Below are positions 18,080 through 26,549 of a stretch of 64,000 nucleotides of DNA, piece after piece. Within the stretch, counting starts at the first letter, position 1. Every line of letters starts with the position of its first letter. Below the pieces are notes generated by a model. It had not been told where the DNA came from, made no database searches, and saw only the letters and a list, made by a program, of their open reading frames with translations. The position numbers were made by a program, and so were the translations under genes. Source of the stretch: Lysobacteraceae bacterium NML03-0222 (GTDB lineage: Bacteria > Pseudomonadota > Gammaproteobacteria > Xanthomonadales > Xanthomonadaceae). The stretch is from NCBI GenBank assembly GCA_002798195.1, contig NWQM01000016.1, positions 62,001 through 126,000 on the forward strand, read 5' to 3'.

Positions 18080-19740
18080 GCCTGTTGACCTTTGGCCTTG
18101 TGCTCGCGCGCGGCCTTGATGAAGCCGATGAACAGCGGATGCCCCTTGCGCGGCGTGGAGAGAAATTCCGGGTGCGCCTGACAGGCCAGGAACCACGGGT
18201 GATTCGGCCACTCAATCATTTCCACCAGGGTGTCGTCCATCGACTTGGCGGAGAACACCAGGCCGACATCTTCCAGTTGCGCGCGGTAATGATTGTTGAA
18301 TTCATAACGGTGACGGTGGCGTTCACCGACTACATCCTGGCCGTACAAGCGATGTGCCAGGGTACCGGCCTTGATGCGCTGCTCTTGCAAGCCAAGGCGC
18401 ATGGTGCCGCCCAGGTCGCTGGCCTCGTCGCGGCGCTCGATGGCGCCGGTTGAGGTGCGCCATTCGGTAATCAGGCCGACCACCGGATGCGGGCCATTTT
18501 TGTCGTTTTCGGTACTGTTGGCACCGGCAAGCCCGGCCAAATTGCGTGCTGCATCCACGACTGCTGCTTGCATGCCGTAGCAAATGCCGAAGTACGGCAC
18601 CCCGGCTTCACGGGCATACTGGGCGGTCAACACCTTGCCCTCAAAGCCGCGGTCGCCAAACCCGCCGGGCACCAGAATGCCATCCACGCCTGCCAGTGCC
18701 TTGGCCGCGCCTTGACGCTCGACGTCCTGTGACTCCAGCCATTTGAGCTTGACCCGGGTGCGCTGGCGAATGCCGCCATGTTTGAGCGCCTCGGCCACCG
18801 ACTTGTAGGCATCCTGATGGTCGATGTATTTGCCGACCACAGCGATGGTGACTTCGTCTTCGGGATTCTGGCTGGCATCGACCACAGCCTGCCACTGGGC
18901 AAGGTCTGCCTTGGCCGCTGCCTTGGATTCCAGGCGCAGCTGCTCCACCACCAGTTGATCCAGCCCCTGCTCATGCAGCCAGAACGGAATCTTGTAGATA
19001 TTGTCGAGGTCAATCGCGGTAATCACCGCACGCTCGGGCACATTGGTGAACAGCGCGATTTTGCGCTTTTCGCCCTCGGGCAGCGGCTGCTCGGCACGGC
19101 AAATCAGCACATCCGGCTGGATGCCAATGGAGCGCAACTCCTTGACCGAATGCTGGGTGGGTTTGGTTTTCAGCTCACCGGCGGCGGCAATGAACGGCAC
19201 CAGGGTCAGGTGCATGAACATCGCCGACTGCGGGCCGCGTTCGCTGCGCAGCTGGCGGATGGCTTCAAGAAACGGCAGCGATTCGATATCGCCCACGGTA
19301 CCGCCGATTTCCACCAGTGCGACGTCAAAACCAGCGGTGGCCTCGTCGATGCGGCGCTTGATTTCATCGGTGATATGCGGAATCACCTGCACCGTGCCGC
19401 CGAGGTAATCGCCACGGCGCTCCTTGCGAATCACGCTGTCGTAAATTTTGCCGGTGGTGATCGAGTTCTTGCCCGAAAGCCGGACATTGATGAAGCGCTC
19501 GTAATGTCCCAGGTCAAGGTCGGTCTCGGCACCATCATCGGTGACATACACCTCGCCATGCTGGAATGGCGACATCGTGCCCGGATCGACGTTGATATAG
19601 GGATCGAGCTTCATCATCGTGACCGAAAGGCCACGGGCTTCAAGAATGGCGGCAAGCGAGGCGGCGGTGATGCCTTTGCCGAGCGAGGAAACAACGCCCC
19701 CGGTAACAAAAATGAGAGGCGTAACAGCAGATGAAGTCAT
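18076..19740 (-). CDS. pyrG: CTP synthase
   Basis: The 554-residue enzyme makes CTP from UTP, ATP and glutamine. The N-terminal synthetase domain opens with FVTGGVVSSLGKG and has DPYINVDPGTMSPFQHGEVYV; the C-terminal glutamine amidotransferase domain has its nucleophile at Cys387 (PYFGICYGMQ) and the HPEF His near the end. It heads the run pyrG-kdsA-eno-ftsB-ispD-ispF-truD. A TAAAAT hexamer about 27 bases upstream (minus strand, 19767-19772) is a candidate -10. Confidence 0.97.
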   Translation of the reverse strand: MTSSAVTPLIFVTGGVVSSLGKGITAASLAAILEARGLSVTMMKLDPYINVDPGTMSPFQHGEVYVTDDGAETDLDLGHYERFINVRLSGKNSITTGKIYDSVIRKERRGDYLGGTVQVIPHITDEIKRRIDEATAGFDVALVEIGGTVGDIESLPFLEAIRQLRSERGPQSAMFMHLTLVPFIAAAGELKTKPTQHSVKELRSIGIQPDVLICRAEQPLPEGEKRKIALFTNVPERAVITAIDLDNIYKIPFWLHEQGLDQLVVEQLRLESKAAAKADLAQWQAVVDASQNPEDEVTIAVVGKYIDHQDAYKSVAEALKHGGIRQRTRVKLKWLESQDVERQGAAKALAGVDGILVPGGFGDRGFEGKVLTAQYAREAGVPYFGICYGMQAAVVDAARNLAGLAGANSTENDKNGPHPVVGLITEWRTSTGAIERRDEASDLGGTMRLGLQEQRIKAGTLAHRLYGQDVVGERHRHRYEFNNHYRAQLEDVGLVFSAKSMDDTLVEMIEWPNHPWFLACQAHPEFLSTPRKGHPLFIGFIKAAREHKAKGQQA

Positions 19741-19812
19741 GTCTGGTGCGGCAGCTTGAAAGCGGCATTTTAGGGCTTTGCCCCAAGTTTTTCATCTTGA
19801 TAAATGCCAGCG

Positions 19813-19848
19813 ATAAAAAAGCCGATGGCGCAGCATGGCCATCGGCTT
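19813..19848 (-). terminator. Rho-independent terminator of the small secreted-protein gene
   Basis: On the minus strand an 11-bp perfect stem (AAGCCGATGGC at 19848-19838, complement at 19829-19819) with an 8-base loop is followed by a run of six T. It lies 16 bases past the stop of the 78-residue gene and insulates pyrG, which begins downstream on the same strand. Confidence 0.85.
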
Positions 19849-19864
19849 GATTGGGCAGCTTCTG

Positions 19865-20101
19865 TTACTGCGGACGGCGCTCGTCCTCTTCCTTTTCACG
19901 CTCATCGCCGGTGCGATTGGCACGACGCTCGGCACGGCGCTTTTCAGCGGCTTCGGCCTCGGCGCGCTTTTGTTCTTCGCTCTTTTGTTCCTGACCTTGT
20001 TGACTGTCCTGTTTTTGCTGAGGCTGTTGCGCCAATACTTGACCTGCAAGCAGCCCCAAAGCCGTACCCAGACCCAAGGCCATCAAAGTTCTGTGTTTCA
20101 T
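19865..20101 (-). CDS. Small secreted charged protein, unknown function
   Basis: With the start at 20101 (AGGAG ribosome site upstream) the protein has 78 residues. A signal peptide ends at about Ala24 (GQVLA). The mature part is Gln-rich at first and then almost wholly charged, a likely single helix dense in Glu, Arg and Lys (KRAEAEAAEKRRAERRAN), ending EEDERRPQ. I do not recognise a family. It has its own promoter region, an inverted repeat upstream and its own terminator, so it is a real independent unit. An ATG at 20131 has no ribosome site. Confidence 0.7.
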   Translation of the reverse strand: MKHRTLMALGLGTALGLLAGQVLAQQPQQKQDSQQGQEQKSEEQKRAEAEAAEKRRAERRANRTGDEREKEEDERRPQ

Positions 20102-20137
20102 GATGTGCTCCTGTTTATCCAACGCATTCACCCTAAT

Positions 20138-20153
20138 GGTTCAATGCTGAACC
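20138..20153. promoter_or_regulatory. Inverted repeat, possible operator
   Basis: GGTTCA-ATGC-TGAACC is a perfect 6-bp inverted repeat 37 bases upstream of the small secreted-protein start and 87 bases upstream of parE. The size fits a dimeric repressor site. The divergent gap (20102-20239) shows nothing else clear. Confidence 0.35.
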
Positions 20154-20239
20154 CCGGCAAAGGAAAAAATAGCACCCGGATGCTGCAAGCTGACACATAG
20201 TCCCCTATCCTTGAGCGCTTTCCGCTGCACAAAGTGCCG

Positions 20240-22129
20240 ATGAATACCCGCTACAACGCTGCCGATATCGAAGTGCTCTCCGGTCTTGACCCGGTCAAAC
20301 GCCGTCCCGGCATGTACACCGATACCAGCCGTCCCAACCATTTGGCGCAGGAAGTCATCGACAATGCCGTGGATGAGGCGCTGGCCGGGCATGCCAAACG
20401 CATCGAAGTCCGTCTGCATGCCGATGGCAGCTGCGAGGTGGCCGATGATGGTCGCGGCATGCCGGTGGATATTCACCCGGAAGAAGGCATTCCCGGGGTC
20501 GAGCTGATCCTTACCCGACTGCATGCCGGCGGCAAATTCAGCAATCGCAACTATGCCTTCTCTGGCGGTTTGCATGGCGTCGGCGTCTCGGTGGTGAACG
20601 CGCTTTCCACCCGGGTGGATGTCTATATCAAGCGTGAAGGCAATGAATATCACATGGCCTTTGCCGATGGTCTGCGTATTTCGGAGCTTGTCATCACCGG
20701 CACAGTGGGCAAGAAAAATACCGGCACCCGGGTGCGTTTCTGGCCGGATGCCCAGTATTTCGATACGCCACGCTTCAACCTGCGGGCGCTCAAGCATCTG
20801 CTGCGCGCCAAGGCGGTGCTTTGCCCCGGCCTTACCGTCAACTTGTTTGACGAAGCCAGCGGCGAGTCTTGCGAATGGTTCTATGAAGACGGACTGTGCG
20901 ATTATCTCAAGGGGGCGCTGGCCAATGCCGAGCCGCTGCCGCCGGAGTTGTTTGTCGGGCAGATGAAAAAGGACACCGAAGTGGTGGACTGGGCAGTGGC
21001 CTGGCTGGCCGAGGGCGAGCTGGTACAGGAGAGCTATGTCAACCTGATTCCCACTGCCCAGCACGGCACCCATGTCAACGGCCTGCGCTCGGGGCTGACC
21101 AATGCGCTGCGCGAGTTCTGTGATTTCCGCAACCTGTTGCCGCGCGGTGTGAAGCTGGCACCGGAAGATGTCTGGGACAGGGTCGCTTTCGTGTTGTCGC
21201 TGAAACTGCAGGAGCCGCAGTTTTCCGGGCAGACCAAGGAGCGGCTGTCCTCGCGGCAGGCTGCCGGTTTCATTGAGGGCGCCGCTCACGATGCGTTCTC
21301 GCTATGGCTGAATTCCCAACCGGAAATGGGCGAAAAAATCGCCCAGCTCGCCATTGAACGCGCCAGTGCCCGGCTGAAAACCGAAAAACAGGTGGTGCGC
21401 AAGAAGGTCACCCAAGGCCCTGCGCTGCCCGGCAAGCTGGCTGACTGCATCAGCCAGGACTTGTCCCGTACCGAGCTGTTCTTGGTCGAAGGCGACTCGG
21501 CAGGTGGCAGTGCACGGCAGGCGCGCGACAAGGATTTTCAGGCCATCCTGCCGTTGCGCGGCAAAATCCTGAACACCTGGGAAGTCGGCAGCGGCCAGGT
21601 GCTGGCCTCCAGCGAAGTGCATGATCTGGCCGTCGCCATCGGTTGCGACCCGGGCAAAGACGATATTTCCGGCCTGCGCTACGGCAAGGTGGTGATTCTG
21701 GCCGATGCCGATTCCGACGGCTTGCATATCGCCACCCTGCTCTCGGCGCTGTTTTTGAAGCATTTCCCCGCACTGGTGAAGGCCGGGCATATTTTTGTCG
21801 CCATGCCGCCGCTGTTCCGCGTGGATGTGGGCAAGCAGGTGTTCTATGCACTGGACGAAGAAGAAAAACGCCTGCTGCTTGAGCGCGTGGAGCGCGAAAA
21901 AATCAAAGGCCAGGTCAATGTCACCCGCTTCAAGGGCTTGGGTGAGATGAACCCGCAGCAGCTGCGCGAATCCACCATCCACCCGGATACCCGCCGTCTG
22001 GTGCAACTGACTGTGGACGATGGCGAGCAAACCGTTGCCCTGATGGACATGCTGCTGGGCAAAAAACGCGCCGCCGACCGCAAGGTATGGCTGGAAGAAA
22101 AAGGCGACTTGGCAACGCTTGAAGTGTGA
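20240..22129 (+). CDS. parE: DNA topoisomerase IV subunit B
   Basis: The 629-residue subunit has the GHKL ATPase domain (EVIDNAVDEALAGHAKR, DDGRGMPVDIH, GGKFSNRNYAFSGGLHGVGVSVVNALS) and the TOPRIM domain with LVEGDSAGGSA and DADSDGLHI. Motif content and length fit ParE (about 630) rather than GyrB (about 800). The reading frame also offers GTG at 20234, two codons earlier; ATG 20240 (MNTRYNAADIEVL) matches the usual ParE start. The partner parC is not in the window. Confidence 0.95.
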   Translation: MNTRYNAADIEVLSGLDPVKRRPGMYTDTSRPNHLAQEVIDNAVDEALAGHAKRIEVRLHADGSCEVADDGRGMPVDIHPEEGIPGVELILTRLHAGGKFSNRNYAFSGGLHGVGVSVVNALSTRVDVYIKREGNEYHMAFADGLRISELVITGTVGKKNTGTRVRFWPDAQYFDTPRFNLRALKHLLRAKAVLCPGLTVNLFDEASGESCEWFYEDGLCDYLKGALANAEPLPPELFVGQMKKDTEVVDWAVAWLAEGELVQESYVNLIPTAQHGTHVNGLRSGLTNALREFCDFRNLLPRGVKLAPEDVWDRVAFVLSLKLQEPQFSGQTKERLSSRQAAGFIEGAAHDAFSLWLNSQPEMGEKIAQLAIERASARLKTEKQVVRKKVTQGPALPGKLADCISQDLSRTELFLVEGDSAGGSARQARDKDFQAILPLRGKILNTWEVGSGQVLASSEVHDLAVAIGCDPGKDDISGLRYGKVVILADADSDGLHIATLLSALFLKHFPALVKAGHIFVAMPPLFRVDVGKQVFYALDEEEKRLLLERVEREKIKGQVNVTRFKGLGEMNPQQLRESTIHPDTRRLVQLTVDDGEQTVALMDMLLGKKRAADRKVWLEEKGDLATLEV

Positions 22130-22270
22130 GGCCAATATCGGCCTGTCCATTCGGCTCCGGCAAGGATTGGCAAATTGGATTAATGCTTTGCGGCATGGAA
22201 ATTGACCCTGGGCAATCTGTTTCTCACGTGGGCTTGTTAGGCTTGCTGTGTCCACCCAAGGAGATTCACC

Positions 22271-23368
22271 ATGCCGCAAATGATGAAAGCCGCTGTTTTC
22301 GTGGAGCCTGGCCGCATCGAAGTGGTCGACAAGCCCATTCCCGATATTGGCCCCAATGATGCGCTGATTCGCATCACCACGACCACTATTTGCGGTACCG
22401 ATGTGCATATTCTCAAAGGCGAATACCCGGTCGCCAAAGGCTTGACCGTGGGGCATGAGCCGGTCGGTGTGATTGAAAAGCTCGGCAGCGCCGTCAGGGG
22501 CTATCGTGAAGGGCAGCGCGTGATTGCCGGCGCCATCTGCCCCAACTTCAACAGTTATGCCGCACAAGACGGTGTGCCCTCGCAGGATGGCAGCTATCTG
22601 GATAACGATGGCCGCTGCACCTGCCATGGCTACAAGGCCACTGCGGGTTGGCGCTTTGGCAACATGATTGACGGCACTCAGGCCGAATATCTCTTGGTGC
22701 CCGACGCCCAGGCGAATCTGGCACCGATTCCCGATGGTTTGACGGACGAGCAAGTGCTGATGTGCCCGGACATCATGTCCACCGGCTTCAAGGGCGCAGA
22801 AAACGCCAATATCAAAATTGGCGATACCGTCGTGGTGATTGCCCAAGGGCCGATTGGTCTGTGTGCCACCGCTGGGGCACGGCTGTTGGGGGCGACCACC
22901 ATCATTGCCGTCGATGGCAATGACCACCGCCTTGAAATCGCCAAAAAAATGGGCGCGGATGTGACGCTCAACTTCAAAAACTGCGATGTGGTGGATGAGG
23001 TGATGAAGCTCACCGGTGGCAAAGGTGCCGATAGCGCCATCGAGGCGCTGGGCACTCAGGCCACGTTTTCTACCGCACTCAAAATGCTGCGCCCGGGCGG
23101 AACGCTCTCCAGCCTTGGCGTGTATTCCGAAGACCTCAGCATCCCGATGGCGCATTTTGCCGCCGGGCTTGGCGACCATACCATCCGCACGGCGCTATGC
23201 CCCGGCGGCAAGGAGCGCATGCGCCGCTTGATGAATGTCATCGAGGCCAATCGTCTTGACCTGGGGGTGATGGTCACCCATCAATACGCCCTGGAAAATA
23301 TCGTTGAGGCCTATGACTTGTTTGCCAACCAGCGCGATGGCGTGTTGAAAATCGCCATCAAGCCCTGA
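22271..23368 (+). CDS. Zinc-dependent alcohol dehydrogenase (secondary-ADH type)
   Basis: A 365-residue medium-chain dehydrogenase. Catalytic zinc ligands are Cys41 (TICGTD), His62-Glu63 (GHE) and Asp167 (CPDIMSTGFKGAE). Having Asp as the third ligand, plus AGWRFGN and LCPGGKERMRRL, recalls the NADP-dependent secondary alcohol dehydrogenases of Thermoanaerobacter and Clostridium beijerinckii. The nucleotide fold has GPIGLC at 193-198. The region of the structural-zinc lobe keeps only three cysteines (90, 116, 118), so structural zinc is doubtful. AAGGAG precedes the ATG. Substrate unknown; it stands alone between parE and a convergent gene. Confidence 0.88.
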   Translation: MPQMMKAAVFVEPGRIEVVDKPIPDIGPNDALIRITTTTICGTDVHILKGEYPVAKGLTVGHEPVGVIEKLGSAVRGYREGQRVIAGAICPNFNSYAAQDGVPSQDGSYLDNDGRCTCHGYKATAGWRFGNMIDGTQAEYLLVPDAQANLAPIPDGLTDEQVLMCPDIMSTGFKGAENANIKIGDTVVVIAQGPIGLCATAGARLLGATTIIAVDGNDHRLEIAKKMGADVTLNFKNCDVVDEVMKLTGGKGADSAIEALGTQATFSTALKMLRPGGTLSSLGVYSEDLSIPMAHFAAGLGDHTIRTALCPGGKERMRRLMNVIEANRLDLGVMVTHQYALENIVEAYDLFANQRDGVLKIAIKP

Positions 23369-23379
23369 GGCTTTGACCC

Positions 23380-23413
23380 CTCAACCCCGCCTCTGGCTGG
23401 AGACGGGGTTGAG
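23380..23413. terminator. Hairpin between convergent genes
   Basis: CTCAACCCCG (23380-23389) pairs with CGGGGTTGAG (23404-23413) over a 14-base loop, between the alcohol dehydrogenase stop and the hutG-like stop. The following T-tract is short, so termination is plausible in both directions but not strong. Confidence 0.55.
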
Positions 23414-23420
23414 AGCAGTT

Positions 23421-24212
23421 TCAGTCTCGAGCCAAGGCTGCGACAAGCATTTTTTCAAGTAATGGCTGCAAGGCAGCGGCTTTGTCCGCATCCCAAGCAA
23501 AGCTGGTTTCGTCCATATAGCAGCGCTGGCTGATTTCCAGTTGCACCGCCTCGATGCCGGTTTGTGGCTGTCCATAATGACGGGTGATATGGCCGCCCTT
23601 GAAGCGACCATTGGCGACCCAGTCGTAGCCGGTTTGTGCCGCCAGCACCGCCTCGATGCGCGCTTGCGTGGCGGCATGACAGCTTTGCCCGCTGGCAGTT
23701 CCGAGGTTCAAATCCGGCAGGCGGCCTTCAAACAGGAAGGGCAGCTCGCCCTTGATGGAGTGGCCCTCCCATAGCAGCGCGCGGCCATGCTCGGCCTGGA
23801 TACGGGCAAGCTCGGCCTGCAATGCCTGATGATACGGGCGCCAGTAAGTATCCACGCGCTGCCGCACCTCGGCCTCGTCCGGTGCCTGCCCCGGCAGATA
23901 CAGCGGCTCGCCGTTGAAGCCCACCATGGGGCACAGGCCGGTGGTGTTTTGCCCCGGATACAGCGAGACATCATCCTCGCCGCGGTTGAGGTCAATCACA
24001 TAGCGCGAGTAGCGCGGTACGATGATGGATGCCCCCATTTCCTGCGCAAAATCATAGAGCCGGGCGATATGCCAGTCGGTATCCGGCACCCGCTGCACCC
24101 AGGGCTGCAGGCGTGTGGCAATGTCTTGCGGCAAATCCGTGCCATGATGCGGCACGCTGATGAGCAGTGGCAGATGCCCCTGATGAAGCTCAAAAACAGC
24201 TGGGTTATTCAT
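23421..24212 (-). CDS. hutG: N-formylglutamate amidohydrolase (deformylase)
   Basis: The 263-residue protein matches the N-formylglutamate amidohydrolase family in length and in motifs ISVPHHGTDLP, YVIDLNRGEDDVSLYPGQNTTGLCP, LWEGHSIKGELPFLF and DLNLGTASGQSC. The reaction gives glutamate and formate, the last step of the five-step histidine pathway. Start 24212 has AGAGGAGG directly upstream; a longer frame to 24380 overlaps gor and is rejected. No hutH, hutU, hutI or hutF is nearby, so a role in histidine use here is inferred from family only. It follows gor by 52 bases. Confidence 0.88.
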   Translation of the reverse strand: MNNPAVFELHQGHLPLLISVPHHGTDLPQDIATRLQPWVQRVPDTDWHIARLYDFAQEMGASIIVPRYSRYVIDLNRGEDDVSLYPGQNTTGLCPMVGFNGEPLYLPGQAPDEAEVRQRVDTYWRPYHQALQAELARIQAEHGRALLWEGHSIKGELPFLFEGRLPDLNLGTASGQSCHAATQARIEAVLAAQTGYDWVANGRFKGGHITRHYGQPQTGIEAVQLEISQRCYMDETSFAWDADKAAALQPLLEKMLVAALARD

Positions 24213-24264
24213 AACCTCCTCTGATGGAAACCGAAAAACGTACAGATGCGAGTGCAGTTGTTTT

Positions 24265-25617
24265 TCATTGCACCAGGACAACTTCTTCAGCACTGGTGGG
24301 ATGAATGGCCAGTGTCGCTCGCAAATCGCCAAGGCGCATCCCCATCTGCATGGCGACGGCAAAGCCCTGCAGGATTTCATCGCTGCCCTCGCCTATCAGA
24401 TGAATCCCCAGCACGCGCTCATCCAAGCGGCGATAGACCACTTTGAACAGGCTTTTCTCCGGCTTGTCGGCCAGAGCTCCCAGCATCGGCCGAAATTCGC
24501 TGCGCACCACGGCCACGTCCTCACCATGCGCCTTGCGGGCATCAGCTTCGGAAAGACCGACCGTTGCCAGCGGTGGGTGTGAAAACACCACAGTGGGGAT
24601 GGCGGCGAAGTTCACCCGGGCGTCTTGCTCCCCGGCAAACAGACGATCCATCAGCCGTCGTGATGCAGCTACTGCGTGTGGTGTGAGCGCTGGTTGCGGC
24701 GTGACATCGCCCACTGCATACACGCCGGAAGCAGACGTGTTTTGCCAGGCATCGACTTCGATTTGGCCGCGACTATTGCAATTCACGCCTGCCGCTTCAA
24801 GACCGATATCAGCACTATTGGGCAAACGCCCGGTGGCAAACAATACCTTGTCAAAACCTGCCTGCCTGCCCGATCCGGTTTCCACCGCCAGCTTGGCCTC
24901 TTGCTCGTGCAAGGCGAGCACATCGGCATTGAAATGCAGCTTGATGCCATGCGCCGTCATGGCATTGGTGAGCGCCTGAGTGATTTCCGCATCGAAATGG
25001 CTCAGCAATCGCCCTTGGCGCACGAAAATTTCCACTTCGCTGCCCAAGGCCTGCAATACGCCTGCCAGCTCCACGCTGATATAGCCGCCGCCCACAATCG
25101 CCACACGCGCTGGCGCCTCACGCCAGACAAAGAAATCATCGGACACGCCGCCAAGCTCAGCGCCGGGGATTTGCGGGCGCAGCGGGCGGCTGCCGGTGGC
25201 AATCAGAATATGCCGGGCGTGCAGGCGCTTGTCTGCCGCCAGAACCTCACCGGCATGGGTCGTGAGTTTGCCAAAGGCGGGGATCACACTTACGCCAAGC
25301 TCGTGCAGACGGCTGCCGTAACTGGCGTGGATGCGTTCGATATACGCACTGCGTGCCGCCAATAAGGGTGACCAGTCGTGTGCCACCTGCTCGGACAAAT
25401 CAAAGCCCAGCTGCCGCGCCATGGGCAGTTTCTCGGCCAGGTCTGCGGCCAGCCACATCGCTTTTTTCGGTACACAGCCGACATTCACGCAAGTGCCGCC
25501 CAAGAAATTGGGCTCCAGCATCGCCACGCGCGCACCATGATGCGCCGCACGGATGGCTGCGGCTAAACCACCGGAGCCACCCCCCAGAACAATCAAATCA
25601 AAATCAGTGTCATTCAT
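24265..25617 (-). CDS. gor: Glutathione-disulfide reductase
   Basis: A 450-residue flavoenzyme that reduces GSSG with NADPH. It has the FAD motif GGGSGG (12-17), the redox pair Cys43-VNVG-Cys48, a second nucleotide motif VAIVGGGYISVELA, the FAD motif VYAVGDVTPQPALTPHAV, and the C-terminal catalytic His439/Glu444 in HPTSAEE. These features separate it from lipoamide and mercuric reductases. nadK, which makes NADP, is 64 bases upstream on the same strand, a sensible pairing. Confidence 0.94.
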   Translation of the reverse strand: MNDTDFDLIVLGGGSGGLAAAIRAAHHGARVAMLEPNFLGGTCVNVGCVPKKAMWLAADLAEKLPMARQLGFDLSEQVAHDWSPLLAARSAYIERIHASYGSRLHELGVSVIPAFGKLTTHAGEVLAADKRLHARHILIATGSRPLRPQIPGAELGGVSDDFFVWREAPARVAIVGGGYISVELAGVLQALGSEVEIFVRQGRLLSHFDAEITQALTNAMTAHGIKLHFNADVLALHEQEAKLAVETGSGRQAGFDKVLFATGRLPNSADIGLEAAGVNCNSRGQIEVDAWQNTSASGVYAVGDVTPQPALTPHAVAASRRLMDRLFAGEQDARVNFAAIPTVVFSHPPLATVGLSEADARKAHGEDVAVVRSEFRPMLGALADKPEKSLFKVVYRRLDERVLGIHLIGEGSDEILQGFAVAMQMGMRLGDLRATLAIHPTSAEEVVLVQ

Positions 25618-25681
25618 GCCAATAGTGTTGCAGAAATATCCGGCATTCGCCGCCTGCTATCCGGCCCATGGGCAAACACTT

Positions 25682-26449
25682 TCAGGCCACAAACTGCTCA
25701 GCCAAGATGCGTTCTTCCAGATTGTGCTCGGGGTCGAATAAAACGGTCACGGTATGCGTGTGTGATTGGCGGATAATCACCTCCACCACATCGCGTACTT
25801 CATGGGAATCGGCGGTGGCACTGACCGGGCGTTTATAGGGATCAAGCACGCGAAAGCGCAACTCGGTATCGGCCTTCAATACCGCACCACGCCAGCGCCG
25901 CGGACGGAATGGCGCAATCGGGGTCAAGGCAATCACCTGTGCACCCAATGGCAGAATCGGGCCGCCTGCCGAGAAGTTGTAGGCAGTACTGCCTGCGCTG
26001 GTCGCTACCATCACGCCATCGCAAATCAGCTCATCAAGACGCTCTTCGCCATTGAGATCAATGGCGATATGCGCTGCCTGCCGGGTTTGGCGCAGCAGTG
26101 AAACTTCGTTATAGGCCAGCGACTGGATGCGCGCGCCTGACTCGGTTTGTGCCTGCATCTGCAACGGGCGCAAAATCGAAGGCTCGGCCTGGGCAATACG
26201 CTCTGGCAGAGATTCAATGCGCTGCTGATTCATCAAAAAGCCTAAGGTGCCCAGCTTCATACCGTACACGGGTTTGCCCAGCTCACCATGGCGATGCAGA
26301 GTCTGCAACATGAAGCCGTCGCCGCCCAAGGCGACCAGTACATCGGCTTCCTCGGGGCTTGACTGGCCGTGGATGGCCGTCAATTCAGCCAGCGCTTGGG
26401 CGGCATGTTCACTGGGGCTTGCCAGAAAGGCCAGACGCGGATTTTTCAT
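25682..26449 (-). CDS. nadK: NAD kinase
   Basis: The 255-residue enzyme phosphorylates NAD to NADP. Motifs are GGDG (42-45) in VALGGDGFMLQTLH, the LGTLGFLMN block, YNEVSLLR, and the DGVMVATSAGSTAYNFSAGGPIL signature. Start 26449 (MKNPRLAFLAS) fits the family; a frame open to 26497 adds a tryptophan-rich leader that overlaps the approach to the gdh terminator. It precedes gor. Confidence 0.95.
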   Translation of the reverse strand: MKNPRLAFLASPSEHAAQALAELTAIHGQSSPEEADVLVALGGDGFMLQTLHRHGELGKPVYGMKLGTLGFLMNQQRIESLPERIAQAEPSILRPLQMQAQTESGARIQSLAYNEVSLLRQTRQAAHIAIDLNGEERLDELICDGVMVATSAGSTAYNFSAGGPILPLGAQVIALTPIAPFRPRRWRGAVLKADTELRFRVLDPYKRPVSATADSHEVRDVVEVIIRQSHTHTVTVLFDPEHNLEERILAEQFVA

Positions 26450-26499
26450 GACGCGAGGATAACGCGAAGCCAGCCATTCTTGCCATGCGTCTTGCAAAA

Positions 26500-26527
26500 C
26501 AAAACGGAGCCCAAGGGCTCCGTTTTG
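26500..26527 (-). terminator. Rho-independent terminator of the glutamate dehydrogenase gene
   Basis: A 12-bp perfect stem (AAAACGGAGCCC at 26501-26512 with its complement at 26515-26526, tiny loop) sits 23 bases past the gdh stop. On the minus strand it is followed by TTTTG repeats. It also separates gdh from nadK. Confidence 0.85.
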
Positions 26528-26549
26528 CAGGTTGCAGGCAGCTCAGCAA

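Noticed and set aside
21302..23179. Minus-strand open frame of 625 codons across parE and the alcohol dehydrogenase
   Set aside because: It runs antisense through two well-supported genes and their gap and shows no recognisable domain.
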